DNA of 64,000 bases from Fidelibacterota bacterium (GCA_004124295.1 SCKI01000001.1:372001-436000), one strand, 5' to 3'. Shown: positions 17,538-26,583, counted from the stretch's first letter. Numbers and translations are program-made. Notes: a model not told the origin generated them from the sequence alone.

Positions 17538-18422
17538 ATGCAGCTATCAAATGGCAACGGCGGTGACATCCCAGCGCTGGCGCCCTATCGGGAGATGGGT
17601 GCTTATGAAGCAATATGGAATAGAGATGGGATGTCGTTTAAAAAGGTCGCCGACCTTTTTCGGGACAATCCAAGCTTAACGGCTGCTGACTTAGTCGATG
17701 AAGATTTGGCATTTAGGACAGCAGATCAAGTGATGGAACTATTTACGGGGCAGGGAATAGACCGTTTTGGAGTTTCAATCAACGGTTCTTACGAATATCC
17801 TTCCAGGCTTCGCGATGCCCGGCACCCAGTTGAGTTCTTGTACTACCAGGGTGATTGGAATCTAGTTTTCGGGAGATCAGTAGCAGTAATTGGCACAAGG
17901 AATCCCACTCAAGAGGGGATATCTCGGGCGAGAAAGCTCGTAAGAAGTCTGGTTAAAGACGAGTTTATTATTGTATCGGGGCTTGCAACGGGTATAGATA
18001 CGATTGCTCATGAGACCGCAATTAAGCAGGGTGGCCGCACAATGGCGGTAATCGGGACTGCATTACACGGTAATTACCCCAAAGCCAACGCAAATCTACA
18101 GGCCGAGATTCGATCTGACCATCTATTGATCAGCCAGATTCCTGCATTACGTTATGATTCACAAGACTATCGTATCAATCGAAGGTTTTTCCCGGAAAGA
18201 AACGTAACCATGTCTGCCCTAACTGATGCATCAATTATTGTAGAGGCGGGCGAAACTTCAGGAACCTTGATTCAAGCAAGGGCCGCAATAGCGCAAAGCA
18301 GGAAATTATTTATTCTTGATAGCTGTTTTGAAAATCCCCGGTTGACTTGGCCCGCTAGGTTTGAAAAACTGGGGGCAGTCAGGGTCAGGGAATATAAAGA
18401 CGTGAGGGATAATCTCACCTAA
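17538..18422 (+). CDS. DprA/Smf-like protein (SLOG superfamily)
   Basis: 294 residues with the DprA Rossmann core: YPSRLRD, VAVIGTRNPTQEG (about 114-126), FIIVSGLATGIDTIAHETAI (139-158), then PERNVTMSALTDASIIVEAG and SGTLIQARAAIAQ. Classical DprA loads RecA on incoming ssDNA; the winged-helix C-terminus is missing, and the protein is paired with a phosphoribosyltransferase rather than competence genes. DprA-like proteins belong to the SLOG nucleotide-binding superfamily, which includes predicted conflict-system sensors. Start at ATG 17538 after AGAGGATAAT (SD GAGG). The stop at 18420-18422 abuts the PRTase reading frame (+1). Confidence 0.85.
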   Translation: MQLSNGNGGDIPALAPYREMGAYEAIWNRDGMSFKKVADLFRDNPSLTAADLVDEDLAFRTADQVMELFTGQGIDRFGVSINGSYEYPSRLRDARHPVEFLYYQGDWNLVFGRSVAVIGTRNPTQEGISRARKLVRSLVKDEFIIVSGLATGIDTIAHETAIKQGGRTMAVIGTALHGNYPKANANLQAEIRSDHLLISQIPALRYDSQDYRINRRFFPERNVTMSALTDASIIVEAGETSGTLIQARAAIAQSRKLFILDSCFENPRLTWPARFEKLGAVRVREYKDVRDNLT

Positions 18423-18537
18423 GAAACTCACGATAGTAGATCGGCTTACCCTCTCCGATCACTATTATCTCGATGATGACGATAATTGTTATTATCTCGG
18501 CGAGTACACGAAAGGCCAGGGGTTCGCCTTCAGTCCC

Positions 18538-19059
18538 ATGAATCAACAAATAGCCAATCTGAAAATTTTACAATCGGAGCGGGACAATCCAAGGTATCAC
18601 TATAAAGTGCAAGCGATTGATGGGTTTGCCGCAGATTTGGCGGGATGTTTAGCCGGGTCACGGTTACTGGAAAAGGAACCCACGTTCGTCGCGGTACCAC
18701 CTTCGCTCGGTAGGAACCACCCGGAGCACGACGATAGGATGATGCGCATTCTGCATGGTTTATCAGACAGGTTGGGCGGATTAGATGTAAGGGAGTTGAT
18801 AATCCAAAACGAAAGCATGGACCCAGTACATCTTGAGGATGGCCGCCGTCCACCCCCAGCGGTTTTGGCAGAGAATTACTCCATAAACGACGAGATAAAG
18901 CAGCCAGCCCCGGTGTATATTGTGGTGCTGGATGACGTTCTAACGACCGGCTCCCATTACAAAGGGGTAAGAATGCGGCTGAAAGAAGAATTTGGAAATA
19001 TCCCCGTCATCCGAATTTTCCTCGCTAGGAGGGTATTCATTGAAGAGGAGGGGCCCTGA
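18538..19059 (+). CDS. phosphoribosyltransferase-like protein, true start uncertain
   Basis: Type I PRTase fold: PPSLGRN in the middle and a PRPP-binding loop VVLDDVLTTGSHYKG (about 138-152 of the ATG form). The first ATG is 18538, but the same frame is open back to 18406 and encodes DHYYLDDDDNCYYLGEYTKG then GQGFAFSP, which matches the conserved N-terminus I remember for this PRTase family. No ATG, GTG or TTG exists in that stretch; start codons available are ATA or ATC, or a +1 shift from the end of the dprA-like gene (ACC TAA G). Together with the upstream gene it forms a two-gene unit, probably nucleotide-signalling or defence (inference). Confidence 0.8.
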   Translation: MNQQIANLKILQSERDNPRYHYKVQAIDGFAADLAGCLAGSRLLEKEPTFVAVPPSLGRNHPEHDDRMMRILHGLSDRLGGLDVRELIIQNESMDPVHLEDGRRPPPAVLAENYSINDEIKQPAPVYIVVLDDVLTTGSHYKGVRMRLKEEFGNIPVIRIFLARRVFIEEEGP

Positions 19060-19095
19060 GACGGGGCTTGTTTGGTCCCTTTTACCCTAAATCAG

Positions 19096-19272
19096 CTACT
19101 GCCCCGAAACCTGCTGCATTTCCTCCTTCACGGCCCTGACTTCGTCGTAAAACTGCTCCTTCGTGAAGATGCCTTTCTCAATTAACAGCCTCGTGATCGC
19201 TTCGCTCTGAACCAGGCCCGCATAGGCCAGCTCCTCTAGCGATATTGCTTCCCGATCGTCATCTTTTGACAT
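19096..19272 (-). CDS. 58-residue conserved small protein
   Basis: Short acidic helical protein: MSKDDDREAISLEELAYAGL, then QSEAITRLLIEKGIFTKEQF and a helical tail. The 'SLEELA...Q.EAI.RLLIEKGI.TKEEF' pattern is that of small uncharacterised proteins that recur in many genomes. Clean ATG start. It lies just downstream of the broken nuclease fragment (19281) on the same strand and may once have been its operon partner. Confidence 0.7.
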   Translation of the reverse strand: MSKDDDREAISLEELAYAGLVQSEAITRLLIEKGIFTKEQFYDEVRAVKEEMQQVSGQ

Positions 19273-19280
19273 TAGCCCCC

Positions 19281-19457
19281 CTAATCATCATCTGTCCCTG
19301 AAGTCACAAACCTTGCCCATACCGGTTTATGATCTGATATAGCATAACCCTGATCCTCTGTCAGACCAAATGAAGTCCAGAAAGCGTATACGCCGGCCTC
19401 TTCCGCGTATTCGGTGGTGTAGCCGCTCTGAAAGAGGATGTTATCATAGGCCCGGGC
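19281..19457 (-). pseudogene. C-terminal fragment of an endonuclease/exonuclease/phosphatase-family protein
   Basis: Translation YDNILFQSGYTTEYAEEAGV, then FGLTEDQGYAISDHKPVWAR. The ISDHKPVWARF end is the catalytic SDH motif of the DNase I-like (EEP) fold. The rest of the gene is missing; its front part is probably the piece at 21913-22269. In the present frame the fragment is fused to the stump of a membrane protein. Confidence 0.75.
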
Positions 19458-19648
19458 CCCTCTACCCGGATGAAAGCAATCGCAGCCACTAGAGGAAGTA
19501 AGCCCCGTTCAGGGCCCTCCGGGTAAGGCTCTATAAGACCTGAGCCAGTGAGGGTTTGGTATAATATTAGATGAAGAGGGAAGGCTGACAGTACTAGAGA
19601 TATTAGAGCCGCCGGAAGCACAAATACCCAACGTAGCCAGTTTGCCAT
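19458..19648 (-). pseudogene. truncated membrane protein
   Basis: MANWLRWVFVLPAALISLVL then EPYPEGPERGLLPLVAAIAF: an intact-looking N-terminus with one or two membrane segments that ends abruptly near 19458 and runs out of frame into the EEP fragment. A recombination junction is therefore visible at about 19455-19460. Confidence 0.55.
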
Positions 19649-19714
19649 ATCATGGACCTTATCTTCAATGAGGCTGTTTTGATATACTTTGGCAGGGCGA
19701 CACCTCAATAGTAC

Positions 19715-20848
19715 CTAACGGGGGCGAATGCCGCCTCTCTTTGATAGCAGCCATTCCAACTTGTTCGGCCGACGTGGGGATCCACCTCTCCTCCACCCAG
19801 GTCGTTCCTGGCCATCGCCCTTGAACACATTTCCCTCTAACCGTGGTATTGTTCTTGAATACTCTCCTGTCTTTGAATTATGCCAATAGCCGGGCCACCA
19901 GGTTGTTCGTCCATCGGAGTTGCCCCAGGCGGCCTGTGCACTCTTCGGACGAGGCATAGAGTATTCCCAACCCTGCACTTGCATCCTAAGTGCTTTTTTG
20001 ATTGTCTTTTGATTGGCATTAATGCCGCTCCGCAAAGACGATTGATCTATCGTTTGCGAGGCCCTTTGGTGTTCCAATGCCGATGTCGCTCCAGCGCGGC
20101 TCTGATGATCTAATGGAAGATTTTCTGGAGTTCCCCATTGAAAGGTATCAAATGAAGATTCTAGTTTTGCTTCGATACCGTTCGGAAGAAATGTAAAGAA
20201 ATCGATGCCGGTACGTTCTTCGACCTCATCGATCGAGACTGCATAACTCGCTAAATCTCTATCGGATTTTTTATTTGGTAGTATGAACCCAATCCCTTTT
20301 AATCCAGGTTCGGTGTAGTCTAGTACCACCTTATAATAAAATTTTGGGACAGAAACATTATTGGGACCAATGTGTTGTAAACCCCCAGTCAGAATTCCGC
20401 CGGTAGCCACGTAAACTGAACCATTAATTATGGCCCAGTCCCTTACTTTCCCTTCCAATTTTTTCCAGATGCCCCGATTAAATCCGGGTTCCTGAGGACT
20501 CATATTACTCATGTAAAATGATTCGCTCATTACCTTACGAGACCATTTCATGTCTGCCGCTGGTGCCAAGTGGCCGCGGTCGAGGCCGGATCCTAGATAG
20601 TCTGCTAAACTTGCTGAGCCAGTAGTTACAGAAGGATCTTGCCTAAAATCATCGGTGCGACTAATCGTGCCCCGCACTTCACTTGAGGTTAGTTCATAGG
20701 CCACCCAACTAGCCTGTTCGTGCGATTCGTTATATGAAAGAGTGTAGCCGAGACGGTGGATGAGTTGCTCCCCAGGAATTGGGGCTGGCAGTTCGGTTTG
20801 AGACAGCAGATGTGTGACGAAGATTAGTAGCATAACCAAAAATTTCAT
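19715..20848 (-). CDS. secreted DNA/RNA non-specific endonuclease (EndoG/NUC type)
   Basis: 377 residues with a signal peptide (1-16). It is a NUC-family nuclease with the DRGHLAPAAD motif (90-99; catalytic His 93) and metal-binding Asn region (SNMSPQEPGFNRGIWKKLE). It cleaves DNA and RNA with Mg2+ and would act in the periplasm or outside. The C-terminal 120 residues are a linker plus a WWPGYWHNSKTGEYSRTI segment of unknown role. It sits between the two halves of a disrupted EEP nuclease gene, all on the minus strand, as if nuclease cargo had been swapped. Confidence 0.9.
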   Translation of the reverse strand: MKFLVMLLIFVTHLLSQTELPAPIPGEQLIHRLGYTLSYNESHEQASWVAYELTSSEVRGTISRTDDFRQDPSVTTGSASLADYLGSGLDRGHLAPAADMKWSRKVMSESFYMSNMSPQEPGFNRGIWKKLEGKVRDWAIINGSVYVATGGILTGGLQHIGPNNVSVPKFYYKVVLDYTEPGLKGIGFILPNKKSDRDLASYAVSIDEVEERTGIDFFTFLPNGIEAKLESSFDTFQWGTPENLPLDHQSRAGATSALEHQRASQTIDQSSLRSGINANQKTIKKALRMQVQGWEYSMPRPKSAQAAWGNSDGRTTWWPGYWHNSKTGEYSRTIPRLEGNVFKGDGQERPGWRRGGSPRRPNKLEWLLSKRGGIRPR

Positions 20849-21032
20849 TTCGTCCCCCTATTCCCAATAAACCATTGTAAGCATGCATATTAAGTAATTT
20901 ATATTGCGAGCTTTTGCGGGTAGGTTTGAGTAAGTAATGTGTTGCTCTGAAGCGAGCCCATAACGTACCCCATCAGAACGAGTGCGGCACCTAATAAAAG
21001 CGATTTGATGTCTACTTTCATGGTCGATCCTT

Positions 21033-21515
21033 TTATTGATTTTGATTTTTCAGCTGATACTTTCCATCTACAAACTCAATAGAGTCCGAATTCAAATAGT
21101 ACAGATAATATGGATTCTCCTGCAGTTGAATTCTTATAGAGGCAGAGACTTTACGCGAGGCACCCTGATACGCATTTAATATCTGGACCACAACTTCTGG
21201 GGGAAAATTCCCATCAATCGGAAGCGAATAATAACGTCCCCTTCCTGTAAAGATTTCATCCTTACCATAAATGCTACTATACCGAATCGAATCCCCCTGG
21301 ATAATTGTTATATCGTGGTATAATTGATAAATCCGGCCTTCTTTAGTGTCTAATAGCACAGAGAGAGTGTCATTTTTATTAATAACGCCATCTGATTCTG
21401 TTCCGCTTTGTAGGTGCAGGTAGGGTATGACAATTTGCTGAAGCTGATACCGACCCACCTGGGCAGTTAGAGATCCCCCCAGCGCAATCCAGAGTATGAG
21501 AAGTCGCTTAATCAC
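21033..21515 (-). CDS. secreted hypothetical protein
   Basis: 160 residues with a signal peptide (MIKRLLILWIALGGSLTAQ). The mature part is beta-rich (YQLQQIVIPYLHLQ, NKNDTLSVLLDTKEGRIYQL). No family recognised. It overlaps the preceding lipoprotein gene by 4 bases (ATGA type), so it belongs to the same operon. Confidence 0.6.
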   Translation of the reverse strand: MIKRLLILWIALGGSLTAQVGRYQLQQIVIPYLHLQSGTESDGVINKNDTLSVLLDTKEGRIYQLYHDITIIQGDSIRYSSIYGKDEIFTGRGRYYSLPIDGNFPPEVVVQILNAYQGASRKVSASIRIQLQENPYYLYYLNSDSIEFVDGKYQLKNQNQ

Positions 21516-21916
21516 GGTCGACTCAATGTTGCCGGCCGATTAAATCTCAATTCATAAATCTTATCTGCTTCTTTTTCCCAGTCGCCTGGCCGGCCCCACT
21601 GCATGAGTGTGTCATTGATGAAGTAAAGGTAGTAGTTCTTGTGAATTTCATCCCAAAAGGGGTGATAATTAAGAATGCTGGCCAACTCGATTTCAAGGTA
21701 CTGCAGGACTCGAACAATATCTCCATCTCCATATTGTCGCGAGCCAATCACATCCCCGGGCGGACCGATGGTTTCTCTCACGATTTCTTCCGACATGCCA
21801 ACCTTAAGCGATGTCATATCAAGCGGTCGATATTGGTTCACCCAAGAGGAATATTGATAGACGGTGCATGACACGAGAAGTGCCACAGTTGGTATCAAGA
21901 TCATCCGAATTTTCAT
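21512..21916 (-). CDS. small lipoprotein with SmpA/OmlA-like fold
   Basis: 134 residues; lipobox LLVSC, then a two-helix/beta segment (SLKVGMSEEIVRETIGPPGD) like the 'V..GMs..eV...lG.P' core of SmpA/OmlA (BamE-type) domains. It overlaps its neighbours by 4 bases at both ends, so it is in a compact minus-strand operon with the EEP fragment and the next secreted protein. Confidence 0.65.
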   Translation of the reverse strand: MKIRMILIPTVALLVSCTVYQYSSWVNQYRPLDMTSLKVGMSEEIVRETIGPPGDVIGSRQYGDGDIVRVLQYLEIELASILNYHPFWDEIHKNYYLYFINDTLMQWGRPGDWEKEADKIYELRFNRPATLSRP

Positions 21917-22269
21917 CTTACACCCCTGCCTCCACCAGCCACGGGTCCATGGCCTTTGTCCTTGATATACTGAATCTCCATGGTGGCCAGGTCGGGCGGC
22001 TTAAACATCTCGGCCGCATTCATCGACCCTATTAGGGTAGGTGCCAGGGTTTGCCCCGCCTCGCGCACTTCCTGAATTGCCGTGATATCGTAACGTTTCA
22101 GAGTCTTGACGATGATATCCATTCTGGCTGGATCGGCTAACTTAGCAGGGCCGAATACCTGGATATTCCAGCTGGCAATGGTGATTGTGGTCGGAGGTGC
22201 AGCTGGCACGTCCCCAGTCTGTCCGCCGGAGCAAGCCAAGACTAATAATATGGCAATGATCGCCTTCAT
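21913..22269 (-). pseudogene. N-terminal fragment of an EEP-family nuclease lipoprotein
   Basis: Lipobox VLACSG, then TITIASWNIQVFGPAK and TLKRYDITAIQEVREAG, the first two motifs (N and E of WNIQ / QEV) of the DNase I-like fold. After about residue 85 (LIGSMNAAEM) the similarity stops and the frame ends without the catalytic His/Asp motifs. The missing C-terminus matches the piece at 19281-19457, so 2.4 kb now separates the two halves. Confidence 0.65.
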
Positions 22270-22489
22270 GAGTTTCCCTTTGCGGCTACCCTCTGGTCGA
22301 AATGTAATAGATAATACGATATATTAGTAGGGGTATGGCGCCTGTGCCTGTGACAGATCTTTAAAGAGGGCGAAAACTCAAACTCAGGAGAATTCTATCG
22401 ACACTCACCAGAATATTGGCCATGTAATGCCAAAACTCACCAGATTCCCATGATAGGTAGTGAGCGGGGCATATGCTTAGATTATCCAC

Positions 22490-22912
22490 ATGATCCAAAT
22501 CACTGCCGACATAGCCATTAGCGATAGCGAAATCCAAGAGGAGTTTATCCGCTCATCGGGTCCCGGGGGCCAGAATGTAAACAAGGTGGCTTCCGCAGTT
22601 CAGTTACGCTTTAATGTTGCTCAGTCGCCATCATTACCGGAGGATATCAAACAGCGGCTATTGAAACTTGCTGGAAGCCGTATCAATGCTGAGGGCATTT
22701 TGATAATTGAAGCCAAGCGATACCGCACTCAGTCCCAGAACCGTGATGATGCTATGGAAAGATTGGTGGCACTGATCAAGAAAGCAGCTGAGCTGCCCAA
22801 GCCGAGAGTTAAGTCTCGACCTACTAGGGCCTCAAAGGAACGTCGTCTGGAGGGCAAGCGTCAGCGATCCAAAATTAAGAGGTTGAGGAGGGATCGGCCG
22901 GAGGTTGAGTAG
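22490..22912 (+). CDS. arfB: ArfB-type peptidyl-tRNA hydrolase
   Basis: 140 residues: N-terminal RF1-like domain with GGQ (26-28; SSGPGGQNVNKVASAVQLRF) and a long basic C-terminal tail (RASKERRLEGKRQRSKIKRL) that reaches into the ribosome mRNA channel. Rescues stalled ribosomes by hydrolysing peptidyl-tRNA. It stands alone in element II. ArfB is normally a host chromosomal gene, so an island copy may be an extra or acquired rescue factor. Confidence 0.92.
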   Translation: MIQITADIAISDSEIQEEFIRSSGPGGQNVNKVASAVQLRFNVAQSPSLPEDIKQRLLKLAGSRINAEGILIIEAKRYRTQSQNRDDAMERLVALIKKAAELPKPRVKSRPTRASKERRLEGKRQRSKIKRLRRDRPEVE

Positions 22913-23297
22913 TATAAATGTGGTCTGGAATGTCTCCAACTCGTGCTAGATGATCTGGAAGTTTGATTGTGAAGCGAATTTTGAGGTGTCTACTAAACAA
23001 TTGAGCTGCGAATTCTATCTCTTAGTTTTTGGCCCAGGTGGATCATATTGCCTTGACGACAGAGGTCTACGGGAGGGGAAATCTGGAGGTCGCGGCCGGG
23101 TATATTAATCGGCTACCAATAAAGTTTTGATGTCCTTTTATATCTTTGCTGCATTCGGAAATCAATGATTCATTAAATACGATTTGGCAAAGGAATATGT
23201 TGTTCGGATGCTATGGATTTGAGTACTATGTTCAACTGACTCCTTCAATTCCCTGATCCGTAGTAGAAATGTAGTCCAGTTCACAATAACTTAATGC
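22913..23297. other. gene-free interval
   Basis: No ORF, hairpin or repeat that I can support; AT-rich. Confidence 0.45.
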
Positions 23298-24449
23298 ATG
23301 TCAATGGAAACCGTAATAATAATTGGTGTTGTGGCGGGTGTCATCACGATATTGGGATTCGCGACTGGAATATTTAGATGGCTTTGGCGGAAAGCACTCG
23401 ATCTGCTAAACTATTTAAGGCGATTCCGGGTAGATGTACCTCGAGATACCATTCGCGCAGTCCCCCAACCTCATCGATTACGTTGGGTACAAATTAATAT
23501 CAAAGGTGCAACAGCGATGCGGCTTGAGGGTTGGTGGTACGTGACTAACGTCTCCGATCGAGCCATTCAAATTACCTCAGTCCAGTTAAAACGATTAAAT
23601 ATTCTGGGTAGTGTCGCACTATCGGACGACAGATCTCACACCGCTGGTCACAGAGAGATCCCACCTCAAAAGACCTATGCTGCCCTCACAACATTCTCAA
23701 TTCAACCACCAAAACGCAAAGCGCCTCATCGTTTTAGGGCGAAACTCGCGTTTGCAGACCAATACGGTAACAAGTTTGTCACACAGCCAGTTTCGTTCGA
23801 GTATGAATCAACGGAGGTGCGGGAGGAACGGAAAGTCCCAACGGAGAAACTCCATACAATTGAGAATGAAGTTGAAAAGGCCGTAGTAGCTGTTCTTAAA
23901 TCAGAAACCTACAGATACGCTGAATGTGGTCGGAGGGTAGGCGGATTGGGTAGTATTCATATAATACAAAACGGTAAGTCCATTGCCGGGTTGGGGACTG
24001 AGTGGCGGAGTGCTGACTCACCTGATAATCAATCCATTTTGCCTGCATCGGAGGAATCACCTATCGTATCTGACAATGCGGCAACTCTTATTACAATGTA
24101 TGAAAATCTGGATGAGGAAGATCCCCGATCTGTCTTCACAACGGCACTCACAAATCGCGTGTCAGGAACAAATGAGTACGCCAGCGTCGCCTACTTCATT
24201 CTATACGTATTATTCAAACTCGGTCATTTGTCGACAGCAATAGATGCTGCAATTCAATCACTCACCCCCAACAAACATGGATCTGGAGATTTCTTAATGC
24301 TATTGGACGGGCTGTTACGGTTTGAGCACAAATCCTTCTCACCCGATGATTTAGACTTGGTTGGCGAATATGTTTCGGGGCTGAAGGAACATACTTTTCG
24401 GATTGAGGAAAGGATCGCCGCAATTAGAGTACGACGACTAAATAGTTGA
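23298..24449 (+). CDS. membrane-anchored hypothetical protein
   Basis: 383 residues. One N-terminal membrane segment (VIIIGVVAGVITILGFATGI), a basic patch, a beta-sandwich-like segment of about residues 65-175 (WVQINIKGATAMRLEGWWYV, FADQYGNKF), then a mostly helical C-terminal half. No family recognised. It is alone on the plus strand; the next gene on the minus strand is also a membrane-anchored unknown. Confidence 0.6.
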   Translation: MSMETVIIIGVVAGVITILGFATGIFRWLWRKALDLLNYLRRFRVDVPRDTIRAVPQPHRLRWVQINIKGATAMRLEGWWYVTNVSDRAIQITSVQLKRLNILGSVALSDDRSHTAGHREIPPQKTYAALTTFSIQPPKRKAPHRFRAKLAFADQYGNKFVTQPVSFEYESTEVREERKVPTEKLHTIENEVEKAVVAVLKSETYRYAECGRRVGGLGSIHIIQNGKSIAGLGTEWRSADSPDNQSILPASEESPIVSDNAATLITMYENLDEEDPRSVFTTALTNRVSGTNEYASVAYFILYVLFKLGHLSTAIDAAIQSLTPNKHGSGDFLMLLDGLLRFEHKSFSPDDLDLVGEYVSGLKEHTFRIEERIAAIRVRRLNS

Positions 24450-24672
24450 TTTGATTCCCGAAAGATGAGCAACCCTTTTTTCATACAAGCGACAATTAGA
24501 TAGAACTAGTCTATAGATTCTTCTTCATCAACCAAATCTCCTAGCCCCCAGGAGAGTAGGGCCGACTCAACGACCATAGCTACTGTCTCCGCCATCAGGT
24601 TGTTCAGTCGTGATCGCTCCTTGATCTTTGTCGACCACTTTGTTATGATCGATTTTGGGGTCCATTTGACAC

Positions 24673-25587
24673 CTAAGGCCCATATTGATAATCCATACGC
24701 AGTCTAAAATTATTCGTATCAAGAATTAGTTCATCTCCCGTCATGCCAATCCAATTTTTTGCAGATAAGTTAAAACTGAAAATAATATCCACTAATTCTT
24801 CTACGGCGGATTTTCTTGGAGTATAACATTTAAGCAAGTTTGGAATTGCATATTTTGGAAAATCAGCGAAATCGGTTACTTCATATTTCTGTTTTTCCAA
24901 GGATCGCAGTAATAGATATCGATCTGGGAAGTCGATATTCTGCTCATTCATCTCTAGCCCGCTTTGAATGGTAAAGCCTGAAGCCGTTTCCCCAGTAAGT
25001 TCGAAATATCTAGAAACATTCCGCGAGACTAATTCCAAGGCATGAACACTTTTTAGCAGCTCAATAATGGCTATTGTTTGGTCTTCATTAAGGGTTTTTA
25101 TAAGTAGGGGATTCTCGAGAGTTGATTCGATTGCCTTCTTGCTAATTCCCCAATGCCTAAATATTTGGAATCCATATTTATCGTTACTTCTTTGAATTTC
25201 TGCACATTCATTCCAACTCATCTCTAAGAATTTCTGAATACCACTTAGAGACAGGTCGTGCTTCTCATAGGGCCAGGTAAGTTTCATCAAGTATCTGACA
25301 GCCTTGAAAACTTCCCTATCTATCTGAAACTTTGCATAATCAAATAACTCTTTCGTGAGGCGACGTTTCGAAAATCGCTGAGCTAGCCCATAGGTATAGT
25401 AGAGTGTGGGTATGGCGACAAAAGATCCTGCTATACCAAGCATGAAACCTTTTAAATCATTATCCAATATATGGCCGCTGAGAAAATAGATAAGGCCTCC
25501 GATGCCCAGCGCCACAATGTAGGGCCAACCCGCTAGAATAAGTCGATTCAGTCTTTTCATCCTGCAATTTAACTCGTCCACCAACAC
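24673..25587 (-). CDS. hypothetical protein with two membrane segments
   Basis: 304 residues. Two N-terminal membrane spans (LILAGWPYIVALGIGGLIYF and GFMLGIAGSFVAIPTLYYTY) followed by a long helical cytoplasmic domain (about 80-304). This layout (two spans plus helical effector) is common in membrane-linked island proteins, but I recognise no family. The frame may start at ATG 25560 (MKRLNRLILAG) instead of 25587. Confidence 0.55.
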   Translation of the reverse strand: MLVDELNCRMKRLNRLILAGWPYIVALGIGGLIYFLSGHILDNDLKGFMLGIAGSFVAIPTLYYTYGLAQRFSKRRLTKELFDYAKFQIDREVFKAVRYLMKLTWPYEKHDLSLSGIQKFLEMSWNECAEIQRSNDKYGFQIFRHWGISKKAIESTLENPLLIKTLNEDQTIAIIELLKSVHALELVSRNVSRYFELTGETASGFTIQSGLEMNEQNIDFPDRYLLLRSLEKQKYEVTDFADFPKYAIPNLLKCYTPRKSAVEELVDIIFSFNLSAKNWIGMTGDELILDTNNFRLRMDYQYGP

Positions 25588-25698
25588 CGTTTCTTGATTA
25601 GGTATTTATTCACCTTACTCAACCTGGTGGGGCCATTTTGGACCCCCCTAGAAGTCACTAAACAGCACTCAGCGACACTCACCCAGTAAGTCAAAAAA

Positions 25699-25725
25699 CC
25701 CTCAGTACCTGGATAGTACCGAGGG
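25699..25725 (-). terminator. intrinsic terminator of the ArsR-family gene
   Basis: CCCTC-A-GTAC / GTAC-C-GAGGG stem with a run of A on the plus strand just left of it (T run on the minus strand), placed about 95 bases after the stop at 25820. Confidence 0.6.
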
Positions 25726-25819
25726 GCGTTCAGAATTATGCTTCGTGTTCAACCTAGCCGAAATGCCACTTAACAAAAGCTAACGAGCGGTCCACATCAC
25801 GCTGACGCGAACACCATCC

Positions 25820-26155
25820 TTATGATGACTGCTTGCCGATGGCGGGTCCATCCCACAAAGCGGCGCAGTCCTCCAGATAAGGCAGGATTTTCTTCCCCTG
25901 TTTTTTGCTCAGCTTATAATGGATTGAGGTTCCTTCCCGGCGGCGATCCAGGTAGCCCGAGTCAAAGAGGACCTTCAGATGCTGGCTGGTCATAGCCTGG
26001 GTCAGACGCACATGCTTTTGGATGGCGAAGACCCTCTCTTCCTTGTCCTCGACGAAGAACAGTATCTGTAATCGGGCGGGGTGCGATAGCGCCTTCATAA
26101 GCATGGCAGCTCTCTTGAGATTTGCCTTAGAGGTCGGTTTGATAGTCTTCATCAT
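25820..26155 (-). CDS. ArsR-family winged-helix regulator
   Basis: 111 residues from the ATG at 26155, which follows GAGGTGAT; the frame itself extends to 26176. Winged helix: MKALSHPARLQILFFVEDKE, HVRLTQAMTSQHLKVLFDSG, YLDRRREGTSIHYKLS. No metal-binding Cys-x-Cys is visible in helix 3, so it probably senses something other than As/Sb/Cd. It has no obvious adjacent target gene; autoregulation through the 26180-26340 region is likely. Confidence 0.85.
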   Translation of the reverse strand: MMKTIKPTSKANLKRAAMLMKALSHPARLQILFFVEDKEERVFAIQKHVRLTQAMTSQHLKVLFDSGYLDRRREGTSIHYKLSKKQGKKILPYLEDCAALWDGPAIGKQSS

Positions 26156-26583
26156 ATCACCTCTATTCTTTACCAATTAAGTTCAAACCACAACCGTAAG
26201 CTAGCACATTGCAATGGAAACGTGCAATATATTGACTTGCATATCACAATTTTCATATTTGGTAATCTTCTTTATATCGACCAGAGCCGGGAAATCATCA
26301 ACGCCCCTGTACGTTGCCTAAGCAACGTGATCTACTCGGTTCTAAAACTAAGAGACACATATCGATTTTCCATGGTTTAGCTGACACCCCAAATGTAGCG
26401 TCCTGTGCTTGACCTTCTCCCGCCTCTCCAATGTCTGCTTGCTCCTCCCATTATAGACATCAACGGGCTACTATCGAGGCAATATTCACCACATAACATA
26501 CCTTCTGTGATGAATACCGTCGGAAAGTTACAGGTTATGTGGTGTAAAGGTCAGGAAGTGTTGCGAAAACCAATGCGGATTAG
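26156..26583. other. gene-free interval with direct repeat copy B
   Basis: No coding sequence. It contains direct repeat copy B (26343-26383), matching 16994-17034. Confidence 0.45.
26343..26383. repeat. direct repeat copy B
   Basis: Partner of the repeat at 16994-17034 (exact TAAAACTAAGAGACACAT, then GGTTTAGCTG). It lies about 200 bases beyond the 3' end of the tyrosine recombinase at 26604. Confidence 0.55.
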
